NCBI GenBank assembly: GCA_002825515.1 | Contig: PJET01000004.1 | Location: 1-64,000 of the forward strand | DNA from: Candidatus Thorarchaeota archaeon MP11T_1 | GTDB taxonomy: Archaea; Asgardarchaeota; Thorarchaeia; Thorarchaeales; Thorarchaeaceae | Direction: 5' to 3' | Length of the DNA: 64,000 nt | In this document: piece after piece, positions 16,478-25,098 of the stretch | Position numbering within the stretch: position 1 is the stretch's first letter | How the letters are laid out: each line of letters begins with the position of its first letter | Translations under genes and position numbers: made by a program | The notes under the pieces: model-generated | Told to the model about the DNA's origin: nothing | The model's input: the letters and a program-made list of their open reading frames with translations, nothing else | The model's database searches: none

Positions 16478-18121
16478 ATGCCCCAACTCATAACACAGAA
16501 TAAATTCGTACTCAGCGCTTTTGTTATTACAATAGTCTTAGCAGGACTCACTCTTGGAAATCTGCCTGCCCCTCCTGTACCAATGGGTATTCAGACAATT
16601 AATGGAAACACATTCAACTTTGCTGACTACCCTGCTCTTACTCATGAACAGATAGCGATAATCAATTACTTCAACCGTCTTGTAACAGGACAAGCAGTCA
16701 ACTCATGGACTGGCTGGAATGCTGAGAATTACATGTGGGCTATTCAATATGTCAGTGCGTTTCTCGCATACACATTTGCTGCTTTCAGTGAAACAATATC
16801 AGGTTACAGAACAGAACTCTATGAGAACTTTGCATACTCACAGATTCTAAGAATGAACACTACAATAGAGGAATACGGAAACGAGTCTATGGAGTATTAT
16901 GAGTGGGAGTCTATTCCTGGATTTACAAGCTACTACTATCCTAACACCACACATCCGGATGCTGACGATGTATACACAGGAGGCTTTAGAGGTCCTGCTA
17001 ACATTATGTGGACAGGACATTATGCTCTTATGTTGGCGCTCTATGAGAGAAATTTCAATACGGGAGCAGTTATAGATGAGCTAGGCTGGTATATCGACGA
17101 CTGGAAGTCATCTGTCACAACTAATGGTTTTGGAACCCCACAATCTGGAGGTATTTGGGGCACTGGTCTCATCCCATGCGAGCCTTACATCGTATTTACC
17201 CAATGTAACAGTATACCCATTTACACGACTGAGCTCTACGATAACTTGTATGGTACAAGTTACATGGAAAGCGGAATGTGGGATTACGGACTTGCCTTCA
17301 TTGAAGAGAATATTACAGATGATTACGGTCTCTATACTAATGGTTACTTTGTGCAGGAACCTATTGGCTGGGGACCGAATGCAGAACTTTTGCCTCAAGA
17401 AATTCCCGGACAAGCAGTTGATCACTTAGTGGGAGGACCAAGTCTCAATTCTTATGGAACCGCATGGACACTGACTTTTCTGGAGTACACAGTTCCTCAC
17501 ACTACCATTTCTAAATATCCCGTATTCATTGATGCCTATAGCATGGACCTATCTGGTGACATGATATACATGCTCGGGTCATACAACAATCCGACATCTT
17601 TCGGTGATGTCTTTGGAATACTTGGCACACTCTTCACAATGACGCTAGCAAACCAGAGAGGCGACTTTGGTACAAGAGACCGTCTTCTCAATCTACTAAG
17701 AGGTATGGTAAATTATGCGTGGTCAATTGATGGACGAGAGATGTACTACGATGCATCCTCATTAGACCCATTCCTTTCAGGTGTTCTCTCTGGCTTCTCA
17801 GTCTGGTCAACCTTGCCAGTTACTGTACGTGATTTAGCTGACGCGCGGCCAACAGAGTTCTGGGATTACCCATTCATCAGCGCAGCTGATGATGACAGCA
17901 TTTGGGTGTACCAGGCTCAATGGGACTCTGTCAAATCTGGTTTTATTCTGAACATCAGAGTTGATGCAACAGCAGATTTGACATTCAGTAACTTCCAAGA
18001 TGTTCCAACAGCATTCTCTGGAGGTGTACCAATTGGAGAACTTTCAACAGACTCAGGTGGTGATTACATCCTGACATTGCAGCCAGGAATCTACCAATTA
18101 GTAATCATGGAGGGGGTTTAG
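16478..18121 (+). CDS. Exported linalool dehydratase/isomerase-like (alpha/alpha)6-barrel protein
   Basis: A 547-residue protein with a signal peptide or N-terminal anchor (about 10-28). The body is mainly helical. Features shared with linalool dehydratase/isomerase (Ldi) are a YRTELYENFAYSQ opening, a conserved His in NIMWTGHYAL (His181), and two Cys exactly nine residues apart (Cys234 and Cys243 in IPCEPYIVFTQC), the same spacing as the catalytic C171/C180 pair in the Castellaniella enzyme. Ldi interconverts geraniol, linalool and myrcene outside the cytoplasm. A C-terminal beta domain (about 460-547) is extra. Three isoprenoid-related or transport genes follow in the same direction, which supports a terpenoid role. 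Remote homology; the substrate is unknown. Confidence 0.6.
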   Translation: MPQLITQNKFVLSAFVITIVLAGLTLGNLPAPPVPMGIQTINGNTFNFADYPALTHEQIAIINYFNRLVTGQAVNSWTGWNAENYMWAIQYVSAFLAYTFAAFSETISGYRTELYENFAYSQILRMNTTIEEYGNESMEYYEWESIPGFTSYYYPNTTHPDADDVYTGGFRGPANIMWTGHYALMLALYERNFNTGAVIDELGWYIDDWKSSVTTNGFGTPQSGGIWGTGLIPCEPYIVFTQCNSIPIYTTELYDNLYGTSYMESGMWDYGLAFIEENITDDYGLYTNGYFVQEPIGWGPNAELLPQEIPGQAVDHLVGGPSLNSYGTAWTLTFLEYTVPHTTISKYPVFIDAYSMDLSGDMIYMLGSYNNPTSFGDVFGILGTLFTMTLANQRGDFGTRDRLLNLLRGMVNYAWSIDGREMYYDASSLDPFLSGVLSGFSVWSTLPVTVRDLADARPTEFWDYPFISAADDDSIWVYQAQWDSVKSGFILNIRVDATADLTFSNFQDVPTAFSGGVPIGELSTDSGGDYILTLQPGIYQLVIMEGV

Positions 18122-18124
18122 GCA

Positions 18125-18697
18125 ATGAAAGAGAAGCTCCGGGCACAAAATTGGATGACCGCACTTATGACTATAATTCTTGGACTAGCTGGTGCTGGTA
18201 TCTTTGTCCTGATCAATTCCATCCCCATGCCCTATACCATGGTATCCTTATTCAAATTCGGTCTTTCTCCAGCACTAGCCATAATTGCTGTTGTTGGAGG
18301 AATTCGTGGACCAATTGCAGGATTCCTTACAGGTTACATCGGGATGATTACCTACGATTTGTGGTTGTATAATACAGTAGTAATCCTAACACTTCCAGCC
18401 TTTGCCTATGGAGTTCTAGGACTAGTAACTGGAATGGCATCCTATAACTTCTCCAATGGTAGGTCGTTAGGAAAACTGTCGATACTATCAGCTATTGGTC
18501 TTGTGTTTACAGCATTGTTATTGGTTACAATTGGTCTGCTCGTAGAACACACCTCAGTTTTAGCTGGACTTGGTTTTGTCCTACTCCCACTACTAACAAC
18601 CGGTTTACCCTCAGTCATTCTAATGACACCTGTCCTAGCTAGAATCTGGATTGTTCTCAGTCAGAATATCCAATTGCCTTGGTTACCCACAAGTTGA
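18125..18697 (+). CDS. ECF transporter S component-like membrane protein
   Basis: A 190-residue protein with about five to six transmembrane helices. The segment PAFAYGVLGLVTGM and the GGIRGPIAGFLTGYIG loop resemble substrate-binding S components of energy-coupling factor transporters. It starts 3 nt after the Ldi-like gene, so they are almost certainly co-transcribed. No ECF ATPase or T component is in the window, so a transport role for a prenyl alcohol or vitamin is only a suggestion. Confidence 0.55.
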   Translation: MKEKLRAQNWMTALMTIILGLAGAGIFVLINSIPMPYTMVSLFKFGLSPALAIIAVVGGIRGPIAGFLTGYIGMITYDLWLYNTVVILTLPAFAYGVLGLVTGMASYNFSNGRSLGKLSILSAIGLVFTALLLVTIGLLVEHTSVLAGLGFVLLPLLTTGLPSVILMTPVLARIWIVLSQNIQLPWLPTS

Positions 18698-18787
18698 CTG
18701 GTGACTATTTGCCACAATTGCCTAAGATAATCTTCTGAGCAAGTTTATAGGCTGCGTTTGATATGCCGCTTAAGAATCATCAATAAT

Positions 18788-18793
18788 AGGAGG
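18788..18793 (+). promoter_or_regulatory. Strong Shine-Dalgarno for the CTP-dependent kinase gene
   Basis: A consensus AGGAGG lies ten bases before TTG 18804, which is followed at once by an in-frame GTG 18807. This unusually clear site supports a non-ATG start for the next gene. Confidence 0.65.
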
Positions 18794-18803
18794 AACGAAT
18801 CAC

Positions 18804-19592
18804 TTGGTGTTTAACCCCCTCGGTCCAAGTCTTGATTGGGCTTGGGATTTTGTGGCAATGATAATCTCAATCATTGCTGTAATGCTCGTGGTGATGATTA
18901 ATGGCGCTATTCAGAAGAGTGGAAAACTCTCATCTGATGTGACAAGAAAGATTGTGCATATTTTTGCAGCCCCAGTCTTTCTATTGACATGGTATTTCTA
19001 TTCTGGAGGACTCTTCAGTCGCTACATAGCAATGGTCGTGCCTGTTCTTTTCGTGCTGCTCTTTGTGGGGATAGGTAGTGGGAAGGTGAAGAATGAGGCC
19101 TTTGTTGCTTCTATGTCACGTTCTGGTGATCCCAGAGAGCTGTTGAAAGGAACCCTCTACTATGCCATAATGATAGTCCTAGTTACTCTACTCTGGTTCT
19201 ATATCCCTGCAAATCCAACAGCTTTTGTCATACTTGGTTGCCTAGCTGGCGGTGATGGTCTAGCAGATGTGATAGGAAGAAAGTACGGGGGTCAACGCAA
19301 ATTTGGAATAGCTGGTGCTGAGAAGACTGTTGCAGGCTCCATTGGGATGTTCATTGGATCATTCTTGTTTAGCTATATTCTAATTGCCATCTTCTCCCTA
19401 GAATTGGCTGCTTTCGATCTAGTCGCTCTTTTCCTACCTATTCTAGTCATCAGTCTAGTCGCCACAATTGTGGAAGCTATCTCTCCGCCTAATCTGGACA
19501 ACTGGACTGTTCCGATCGCTGTAATTGTGATGGTGGTTCTATTCATCTATCTGGTTCCTGTTTGGTGGCCATTCCCACTATTCACCATCTAG
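18804..19592 (+). CDS. CTP-dependent prenol/polyprenol kinase (dolichol kinase / phytol kinase family)
   Basis: A 262-residue membrane protein with about seven helices. The family signature is clear: SSDVTRKIVHIFAAPVFL near residue 45 and GGDGLADVIGRKYGG, then KTVAGSIGMFIGSF (about 148-190), as in phytol kinase VTE5, farnesol kinase and Sec59. These enzymes use CTP to phosphorylate prenyl alcohols. The start is TTG 18804 or GTG 18807 after a strong AGGAGG. The isopentenyl phosphate kinase just downstream could add the second phosphate, giving a two-step alcohol-to-diphosphate route. Confidence 0.8.
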   Translation: MVFNPLGPSLDWAWDFVAMIISIIAVMLVVMINGAIQKSGKLSSDVTRKIVHIFAAPVFLLTWYFYSGGLFSRYIAMVVPVLFVLLFVGIGSGKVKNEAFVASMSRSGDPRELLKGTLYYAIMIVLVTLLWFYIPANPTAFVILGCLAGGDGLADVIGRKYGGQRKFGIAGAEKTVAGSIGMFIGSFLFSYILIAIFSLELAAFDLVALFLPILVISLVATIVEAISPPNLDNWTVPIAVIVMVVLFIYLVPVWWPFPLFTI

Positions 19593-19613
19593 CAATTGGT
19601 AGGCGATAGCACA

Positions 19614-20432
19614 ATGGAGAAGGCGCTCACAGTTATCAAGCTGGGCGGTTCACTACTAACTGACAAGTCGAAACCATATGAAGCAAGAGAGTCTATTGTG
19701 AGGTCCGCTGCACGAGAGATCAAATCTTGTATGGATGAAGGGCTCATAGAGTCTCTTGTGATTGTTCATGGAGTTGGTTCTTTTGGACACCCCCCAGTTC
19801 TTGAATACAAGCTCCATAAAGGATACACGGGACCTGAGCAGTTCATCCCTCTCTCCAAGACACAGCGTGTGGTCAATGAGTTCAGACATATGCTAACCAA
19901 AGAATTTCAAGAAGCGGGTATCCCTGTGAACCTTCTTCACCCCTCATCAATGGTTGTCGCAGATAAGATGCGGATTGTCAAGACTTTTTTTGAACCCATT
20001 GAGGGCTGGGTTTCTTTAGGCATGGTGCCCCTACTTGGAGGGGATCTTCTCTATGATGCTGCCATGGGATTCAGCGTTGGTAGCGGTGACTTACTTGCTG
20101 TTGAACTTGCACGTCAACTAGAAGCCAAACGACTAATCTACGCAATGGATGTTTCTGGACTCTATGATGATAATCCACAGACAAATGCTGACGCAAAATT
20201 AATGGAACGATTAACACTCACTCAACTCAACAACATCCTGATGGCGATGGAACAAAAAGGAACAGGAGACGCAAGTGGTGCAATGAAGGGGAAGTTATAC
20301 TCAATCAATACAGCAAGTGATCTCATAGCAGATGGCTTGGATGTTGCATTAGTTTCCATGATGAATGAAGGCAATCTTTCAGCGCTTCTGAGAGGAAAGG
20401 AGGTTCGCTGCACTAGAATAATCCATGAATAA
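19614..20432 (+). CDS. ipk: Isopentenyl phosphate kinase
   Basis: A 272-residue amino-acid-kinase fold. KLGGSLLTDK (about 6-15) binds ATP phosphates, HGVGSFGHP (about 51-59) carries the active-site His that marks isopentenyl phosphate kinases, and GGDLLYD and SGLYDDNP complete the nucleotide site. The enzyme converts isopentenyl phosphate to IPP in the archaeal mevalonate route, and some members also accept longer prenyl phosphates. ATG 19614 is preferred to an upstream TTG because the KLGGS motif then sits at its usual place. Last gene of the putative prenol group. Confidence 0.88.
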   Translation: MEKALTVIKLGGSLLTDKSKPYEARESIVRSAAREIKSCMDEGLIESLVIVHGVGSFGHPPVLEYKLHKGYTGPEQFIPLSKTQRVVNEFRHMLTKEFQEAGIPVNLLHPSSMVVADKMRIVKTFFEPIEGWVSLGMVPLLGGDLLYDAAMGFSVGSGDLLAVELARQLEAKRLIYAMDVSGLYDDNPQTNADAKLMERLTLTQLNNILMAMEQKGTGDASGAMKGKLYSINTASDLIADGLDVALVSMMNEGNLSALLRGKEVRCTRIIHE

Positions 20433-20440
20433 CATGAGTG

Positions 20441-20459
20441 TGGGACTCTAAAACTCCCA
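20441..20459. terminator. Short hairpin between convergent genes
   Basis: TGGGA and TCCCA pair around a 9-nt loop, in the 32-nt gap between the stops of ipk and the convergent glycosyltransferase. It could end transcription from either side. Stem length is small, so confidence is low. Confidence 0.25.
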
Positions 20460-20464
20460 TCACC

Positions 20465-21685
20465 TCATCTTTGCTTTTCTTTAATCAACTCTTGATAGAC
20501 TTGAATTAGTCCATCATAGTGTAAATTGATATCATATTTTGTTTCAACTGTTTTTCTTGCATTTCTGCCAATCTTTGCTCTAAGTTCTTCACTATACAAC
20601 AAAGAACGAATTGCATTTACAAGTTCCTCCACATTCTCTGGGGGTATAGTCACCCCATCCACACTGTTTGTGATAATTTCACTTGGTCCAAAGACATCAG
20701 TTGTTACAACAGGAATCCCACAAGCCATCGCTTCCAATATTGATAGTCCGAAAGGCTCCTCTCTTGAAGGATAGATGAATACTCGACTCTGATTGATGAG
20801 ATGTGGTACCTGTTCTGTGCTTACTACACCCAAATAATCTACCATATCGGATACTCTTTTTTTGTCAAAATCAGCTAATAGTTGGTTCTTTAGAGATCCT
20901 TCACCGGTCATCAAAAACCTCAAAGATGGGACGTCTGATTTCAGGAGTGAGAGCATCTCTGGAAACAGGTCAACTGCTTTCATCGACTCTAGTCTACCAA
21001 GAAAGGCGATATCCCATCGTTTTGAAACATTGGGTTGCGGGTAGAAGACAGATAGGTCTATACCGAGATACAAAACATGAACAGGAACACTGCGCGCTCT
21101 TTCAGCCAAATAAGTCTTCAACACATCTGCAACGTTCTTACTTACTGCGAGAATAAGGTCAAACGGACATGCATCAACAAACGCATCATAATCTGTTGTT
21201 CGTTCACCACCCGGTAAAATCAGTGGTTTTGGTCTTCCATGAATTGTGGCTAACATTGGTAGATCTTTGAATCCACCCTGCTCGCGAAGTTTCTCAAGAA
21301 CTCGATTAAACACTACATAGGGACTATGCGCATGAATCAAATCTGGTTTTACTGTGTGAATAAGTTGTGATAACTGCTGCTCTAAAGCTTCAACATTCAA
21401 AGTTAGGTCATCTGGATGAAACATATCATCAACTAGTTCTTCTCGCTCTACCTCCGGCATGGAGAAAAATTCCCACTTTCTAACCTCAAGGAGATTTCCC
21501 TCTAGATAGTAGACTCGATAATGTTCGCTGTCGATGAATTCTGCTGAATCTCGTTTTGCGGCCTGAGTTACTACTACAGACTCATGTCCCCTGTCTGATA
21601 ACTGCTGAGAGAGATAATGTAGATATGACTCATAACCCCCAAGACCGGCAGGGTTAAGGCTATCACACAGATGGAGAATCTTCAT
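20465..21685 (-). CDS. GT4-family glycosyltransferase
   Basis: About 406 residues. The N-terminal Rossmann domain opens with MKILHLCDSLNPAGLGGYESYL, the acceptor-side glycine loop. The C-terminal domain has LGRLESMKAVD and EEPFGLSILEAMACGIPVV with the paired Glu residues that bind the donor nucleotide. It is a retaining GT-B enzyme of the PimA/WbaZ type, and the sugar cannot be assigned. ATG 21683-21685 is chosen because GGAG stands eight bases upstream; a longer in-frame start adds 14 atypical residues. Confidence 0.85.
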   Translation of the reverse strand: MKILHLCDSLNPAGLGGYESYLHYLSQQLSDRGHESVVVTQAAKRDSAEFIDSEHYRVYYLEGNLLEVRKWEFFSMPEVEREELVDDMFHPDDLTLNVEALEQQLSQLIHTVKPDLIHAHSPYVVFNRVLEKLREQGGFKDLPMLATIHGRPKPLILPGGERTTDYDAFVDACPFDLILAVSKNVADVLKTYLAERARSVPVHVLYLGIDLSVFYPQPNVSKRWDIAFLGRLESMKAVDLFPEMLSLLKSDVPSLRFLMTGEGSLKNQLLADFDKKRVSDMVDYLGVVSTEQVPHLINQSRVFIYPSREEPFGLSILEAMACGIPVVTTDVFGPSEIITNSVDGVTIPPENVEELVNAIRSLLYSEELRAKIGRNARKTVETKYDINLHYDGLIQVYQELIKEKQR

Positions 21686-21757
21686 CAGTACTACTCCGAA
21701 AGAATCACGAAATCTATGTGTGGACAAACTAATCTATGTAGCTGTTACCACAAATGA

Positions 21758-22846
21758 ATGATTGCGTCTGGTGTTGATGAATTGAACGATCCTGCATGTA
21801 TCAATCTACCTTCCAATGTGAGGGATCGTGATATCTATCATGATTTTGAAGGTCGTGTCTTTGTGGTACTGGGATATATTCAGCCATCTGACCGGATACT
21901 CTCATTTCTCAAGTATATTCCCGATTCATCAGGTGAATGGCAATCAGGTGATATCAAATACAAGAGAACATTCTGGGGCAGTGTAAGCTCCACTGTTGAT
22001 GGCATGAGCATTCTACCCTCTGAATACATAGTTGAAGATCTTCACTTTGGCACTGATCTATTAGAACCTCCAAGAGATGTTGTTGCAAAATATTTCAGTC
22101 CCGAACTAAGACTCAAAGAAATCATGGATGTTGGTTCTGCTGACCCGCTTGAGGAACTAGCAAAACGTGGAGCAAACACGCTTCATGATACTCTAGGCAT
22201 ATCATACAGTCAAATCGGAGTTGCAGGAAGTGTTCTGTGGAAAGGACACAATCTAGAACGATCGGATATCAATATGAACATCTATGGGTTTGATGCGTCC
22301 TGGACTTTGCACAATAATTACAACTCACTCATAGATGAGAAAGAAGATGCACGTCTACGCGACCTTGCAGACTGGAAACATGCTATAGCAAGAGTTCATG
22401 AAAGGGTTCCAATCATGAAATCTAGGGACTTACAGAACCTGTTCTCTCGCAGACAGGCACTATGTCTGAATGATGTTTGCATTGGGATTACGCCTGTTCT
22501 CCTACCAAACGAAACTCCAATACACCATGGTAGCGAGTCATACACAGCATTAACTCCCACGCCCATAACAATCACAATGGAGATTGAAAACTCTGAATAT
22601 GGTATCTTCCATCCAGCAATCTATGAAGGGCAATCATCGCCGCTTGATGTTATTGATGGAAACTCTGTGAGTCGAATCATGGTGTATGATGGCGCTTTCG
22701 GAGGTCTTCTCAGAACTGGTGATCATGTCGAAGTTACAGGAACTCTCCAAAAGGCAGTTCCAAAGAGTGGGGCCTCGTTTTTCTATCAGATTATGGTGGG
22801 TACAAAATCAGGAGCTGGTAAGGAGTACATCCGATTACTTGTTTAA
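21758..22846 (+). CDS. Archaeal predicted nucleotidyltransferase (COG2413-like), degenerate acidic motif
   Basis: A 362-residue protein. The middle carries a pol-beta-type nucleotidyltransferase pattern: a Gly-Ser (VAGSVLWKGHNLERSDIN) followed 13 residues later by the first Asp, but the second acidic position reads Asn (DIN instead of D-x-D/E). An N-terminal segment (PSNVRDRDIYHDFEGRVFVVLGY) and a C-terminal OB-like part (LLRTGDHVEVTGTLQKA) surround it. This layout is found in uncharacterised archaeal proteins next to translation genes. With one carboxylate missing it may bind rather than transfer nucleotides. It is 43 nt upstream of trm5, same strand. Confidence 0.65.
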   Translation: MIASGVDELNDPACINLPSNVRDRDIYHDFEGRVFVVLGYIQPSDRILSFLKYIPDSSGEWQSGDIKYKRTFWGSVSSTVDGMSILPSEYIVEDLHFGTDLLEPPRDVVAKYFSPELRLKEIMDVGSADPLEELAKRGANTLHDTLGISYSQIGVAGSVLWKGHNLERSDINMNIYGFDASWTLHNNYNSLIDEKEDARLRDLADWKHAIARVHERVPIMKSRDLQNLFSRRQALCLNDVCIGITPVLLPNETPIHHGSESYTALTPTPITITMEIENSEYGIFHPAIYEGQSSPLDVIDGNSVSRIMVYDGAFGGLLRTGDHVEVTGTLQKAVPKSGASFFYQIMVGTKSGAGKEYIRLLV

Positions 22847-22889
22847 ACAAGCATCACAAGTGTCTTAGGTCTGAAAGTACCTTCTCAAA

Positions 22890-23945
22890 ATGATGACATC
22901 AAAGAGACCATTCCTGAAGGTTGCAGCTACTGATGGAGAGCGAACTAGGAAGGCTCTGTTAGAACATGATTTACTTGACATAGATTACAAGATACTTTCA
23001 CAGGATGGTTCTCTACTCATACCTCTTTCTCATGAAGTCAAGAATGAATCTATTAACTCAATCCTTAGCCCTATCATTTTTGAAACTGGGGAAATGGAAT
23101 TTCCCCTCATCTCTGAAGGTCCCAAGAGCCTAACGGAGGCTCTTGAGAAACATCTCAGTCCTGCAGAACTCGATCTTGTCCCTCGAGCATATGATCTGAT
23201 TGGGGATATAGCTGTTTTGGAAATACCCGAAGAACTATCGAGTCATAGTGAAACAATTGGTCAGGCATTCCATAACCTTCACAGGAATTTCTCTACTGTT
23301 CTGGCCAAAAAAGGGGCAATTTCAGGAACCACAAGAGTCAGAGAGTATCAGTATCTTGCTGGTGATAAAAAGACAGATACGATTCATACTGAATATGGTT
23401 GTCGTCTTGCAGTTGATGTATCAAAAGCTTACTTCAGTCCAAGATTACTAGAAGAACACAACAGAATAGCTCAGCTCACAAAGGACAATGAGCTTGTCGT
23501 GGATATGTTCTGTGGTGTTGGTCCCTTTCCAATCCACATAGCAAAACAGAGGAGAGCTCACGTTATTGCCATAGACATCAATCCTGATGCCATCTCCCTT
23601 CTAAACAAGAGTATAGGGTTGAATAAACTAGTTGGAACGATTGAGCCAATTGTTGGAGATGCCAAAAACTTCACCCAGAAAGAGATTGCTGATCGAATAA
23701 TAATGAACCACCCGTCAGGAGCGTTTGACTTCGTTTCTGATGCTTGTCGTATCTTGAAACCACAGGGAACATTACACTACTATGATTTCCTTGGTGGAGA
23801 AAATCCCGAAGACAGAATTACGGATAGGCTCACTCAGCTTGTCAAAGATGCTGGTCATTCTGTTGTCAACGTGAATTTTGTGAGGAAAGTACGGGACAGC
23901 GCGCCATATGAGTATCAAATGGTCATTGATGCGATTATTGCTTGA
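22890..23945 (+). CDS. trm5: tRNA (guanine-37-N1)-methyltransferase Trm5
   Basis: A 351-residue protein. The SAM-binding core reads VVDMFCGVGPFPIHIAK (about 206-222) followed by VIAIDINPDAI, and the catalytic loop region reads MNHPSGAFDFV where Trm5 enzymes have N-(L/P)-P. The N-terminal domain (D1) that reads the tRNA elbow is present (residues 1-120). Trm5 makes m1G37 on tRNAs. In archaea this is the substrate for Taw1, which is encoded 2.5 kb away at 26435-27397. It ends with an 11-nt overlap with the convergent DUF371 gene. Confidence 0.9.
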   Translation: MMTSKRPFLKVAATDGERTRKALLEHDLLDIDYKILSQDGSLLIPLSHEVKNESINSILSPIIFETGEMEFPLISEGPKSLTEALEKHLSPAELDLVPRAYDLIGDIAVLEIPEELSSHSETIGQAFHNLHRNFSTVLAKKGAISGTTRVREYQYLAGDKKTDTIHTEYGCRLAVDVSKAYFSPRLLEEHNRIAQLTKDNELVVDMFCGVGPFPIHIAKQRRAHVIAIDINPDAISLLNKSIGLNKLVGTIEPIVGDAKNFTQKEIADRIIMNHPSGAFDFVSDACRILKPQGTLHYYDFLGGENPEDRITDRLTQLVKDAGHSVVNVNFVRKVRDSAPYEYQMVIDAIIA

Positions 23946-24360
23946 TATAGATTAATTCGCACTTGATAACGACACCACTCACTTTCAACCTATCAACAAA
24001 ATCACGATCAAGGTCCGAAGCAGCTTTGTTTGCATTAACCATTAGCGTACGTCCACACTCGAAGGTACTTGTCCTAGCAACCATGCTTGTTGTGTCAACA
24101 TAGGTCAGTCCAGAACTTCCAGTTCCAATAATCTCCTCTGTTTGTTCATCAGTACTCATTTTGAGAACTATCTTTGTACTGGACAATGACGCAAGTTTCT
24201 TAATCACAGAGCTGAGTTCATTTAGAGTAATTTCTGAGCAAACTCCAACGATACATGTTCCCTGCTTCGAAAGCTGCTTCTCTGATGTCAGTTCAACAGT
24301 TGTCTTATGCTCACCAATTATATTCTCATGTCCGTATGCTTTGAACCGCACCCGCTGCAT
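23935..24360 (-). CDS. DUF371 family protein
   Basis: About 141 residues from ATG 24358-24360. The opening (VRFKAYGHENIIGEHKTTVEL) and GTCIVGVCSEITLNEL are the conserved N-terminal features of DUF371, a family confined largely to archaea and of unknown biochemical role. VNANKAASDLDRDFVDRL near the C-terminus is also typical. The longer upstream reading is not supported by family length. It shares a compact promoter with pcm. Confidence 0.8.
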   Translation of the reverse strand: MQRVRFKAYGHENIIGEHKTTVELTSEKQLSKQGTCIVGVCSEITLNELSSVIKKLASLSSTKIVLKMSTDEQTEEIIGTGSSGLTYVDTTSMVARTSTFECGRTLMVNANKAASDLDRDFVDRLKVSGVVIKCELIYIKQ

Positions 24361-24380
24361 GATTATTATATTGCGGCCAA

Positions 24381-24392
24381 GCCTTTTATGAA
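24381..24392. promoter_or_regulatory. Shared bidirectional TATA element, DUF371 / pcm
   Basis: CCTTTTATGAAT contains TTTTATGA rightward and TTCATAAAA leftward. It is 28-39 nt before the pcm ATG (24420) and 21-34 nt before the DUF371 ATG (24360). One element therefore could position TBP for both divergent genes in a 59-nt spacer. Confidence 0.45.
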
Positions 24393-24419
24393 TGCATACC
24401 ATCTCTATCTGTGATTCAC

Positions 24420-25097
24420 ATGTCTGAAGACCGTTTCAAGAAAACCATCGATGACTTAGTTCGACGTTTGCGAAACAATGGATACATCCAGACCGATGAG
24501 ATGGAACGTGCCTTTAGAACTGTACCAAGAGAAGAGTTTGTTCGCCCTGATACTCGGAATCATGCTTATCGCGACTCCCCACTCCCAATTGGACTAGGTC
24601 AAACAATCTCCGCTCCACATATGTGCGTGATAATGTGCGAAGCTCTTAGACTGAAACCTGGTTTAAAGATTCTTGAAGTAGGGGCGGGTTCCGGGTATCA
24701 CGCTGCCTTATGTGCAGAGATGGTCGCCCCCAGAACTACTGAAACCCCCGGTCACGTCTATACCACAGAGATTGTTAGTGGTCTAATTGATTTTGCGAGA
24801 GAAAACCTTGAACGTAGCGGATATGATGATCGGGTTACCCTAATTCATGCAGATGGCGGGATTGGATTACCTGAATATGCTCCATTTGATAGAATACTTG
24901 TTGCTGCAGCAGCACCGTCTGTCCCAGAGCCATTAATTGACCAACTTGATCTTAATGGCATCATGTTAATTCCTGTGGGTGGAAGGGGTTTTTTCCAAGA
25001 GCTCATGATGATTGAGAAAAATGAAGCAGGAGAGGTCTCTCAGAAACGCTGGGGTGGTGTCGCGTTTGTTCCGCTCACTGGCAAGTATGGACATTAG
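24420..25097 (+). CDS. pcm: Protein-L-isoaspartate O-methyltransferase
   Basis: About 225 residues. SAM motif I is ILEVGAGSGYHAALCAEM (about 86-103). The N-terminal PREEFVRPDTRNHAYRDSPLPIG and LGQTISAPHMC carry the PCMT hallmark Ser/Thr and His positions, and VAAAAPSVPEPLIDQL closes the fold. The enzyme repairs isoaspartyl residues in aged proteins. ATG 24420 is preferred to GTG 24411. Confidence 0.92.
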   Translation: MSEDRFKKTIDDLVRRLRNNGYIQTDEMERAFRTVPREEFVRPDTRNHAYRDSPLPIGLGQTISAPHMCVIMCEALRLKPGLKILEVGAGSGYHAALCAEMVAPRTTETPGHVYTTEIVSGLIDFARENLERSGYDDRVTLIHADGGIGLPEYAPFDRILVAAAAPSVPEPLIDQLDLNGIMLIPVGGRGFFQELMMIEKNEAGEVSQKRWGGVAFVPLTGKYGH

Positions 25098-25098
25098 G

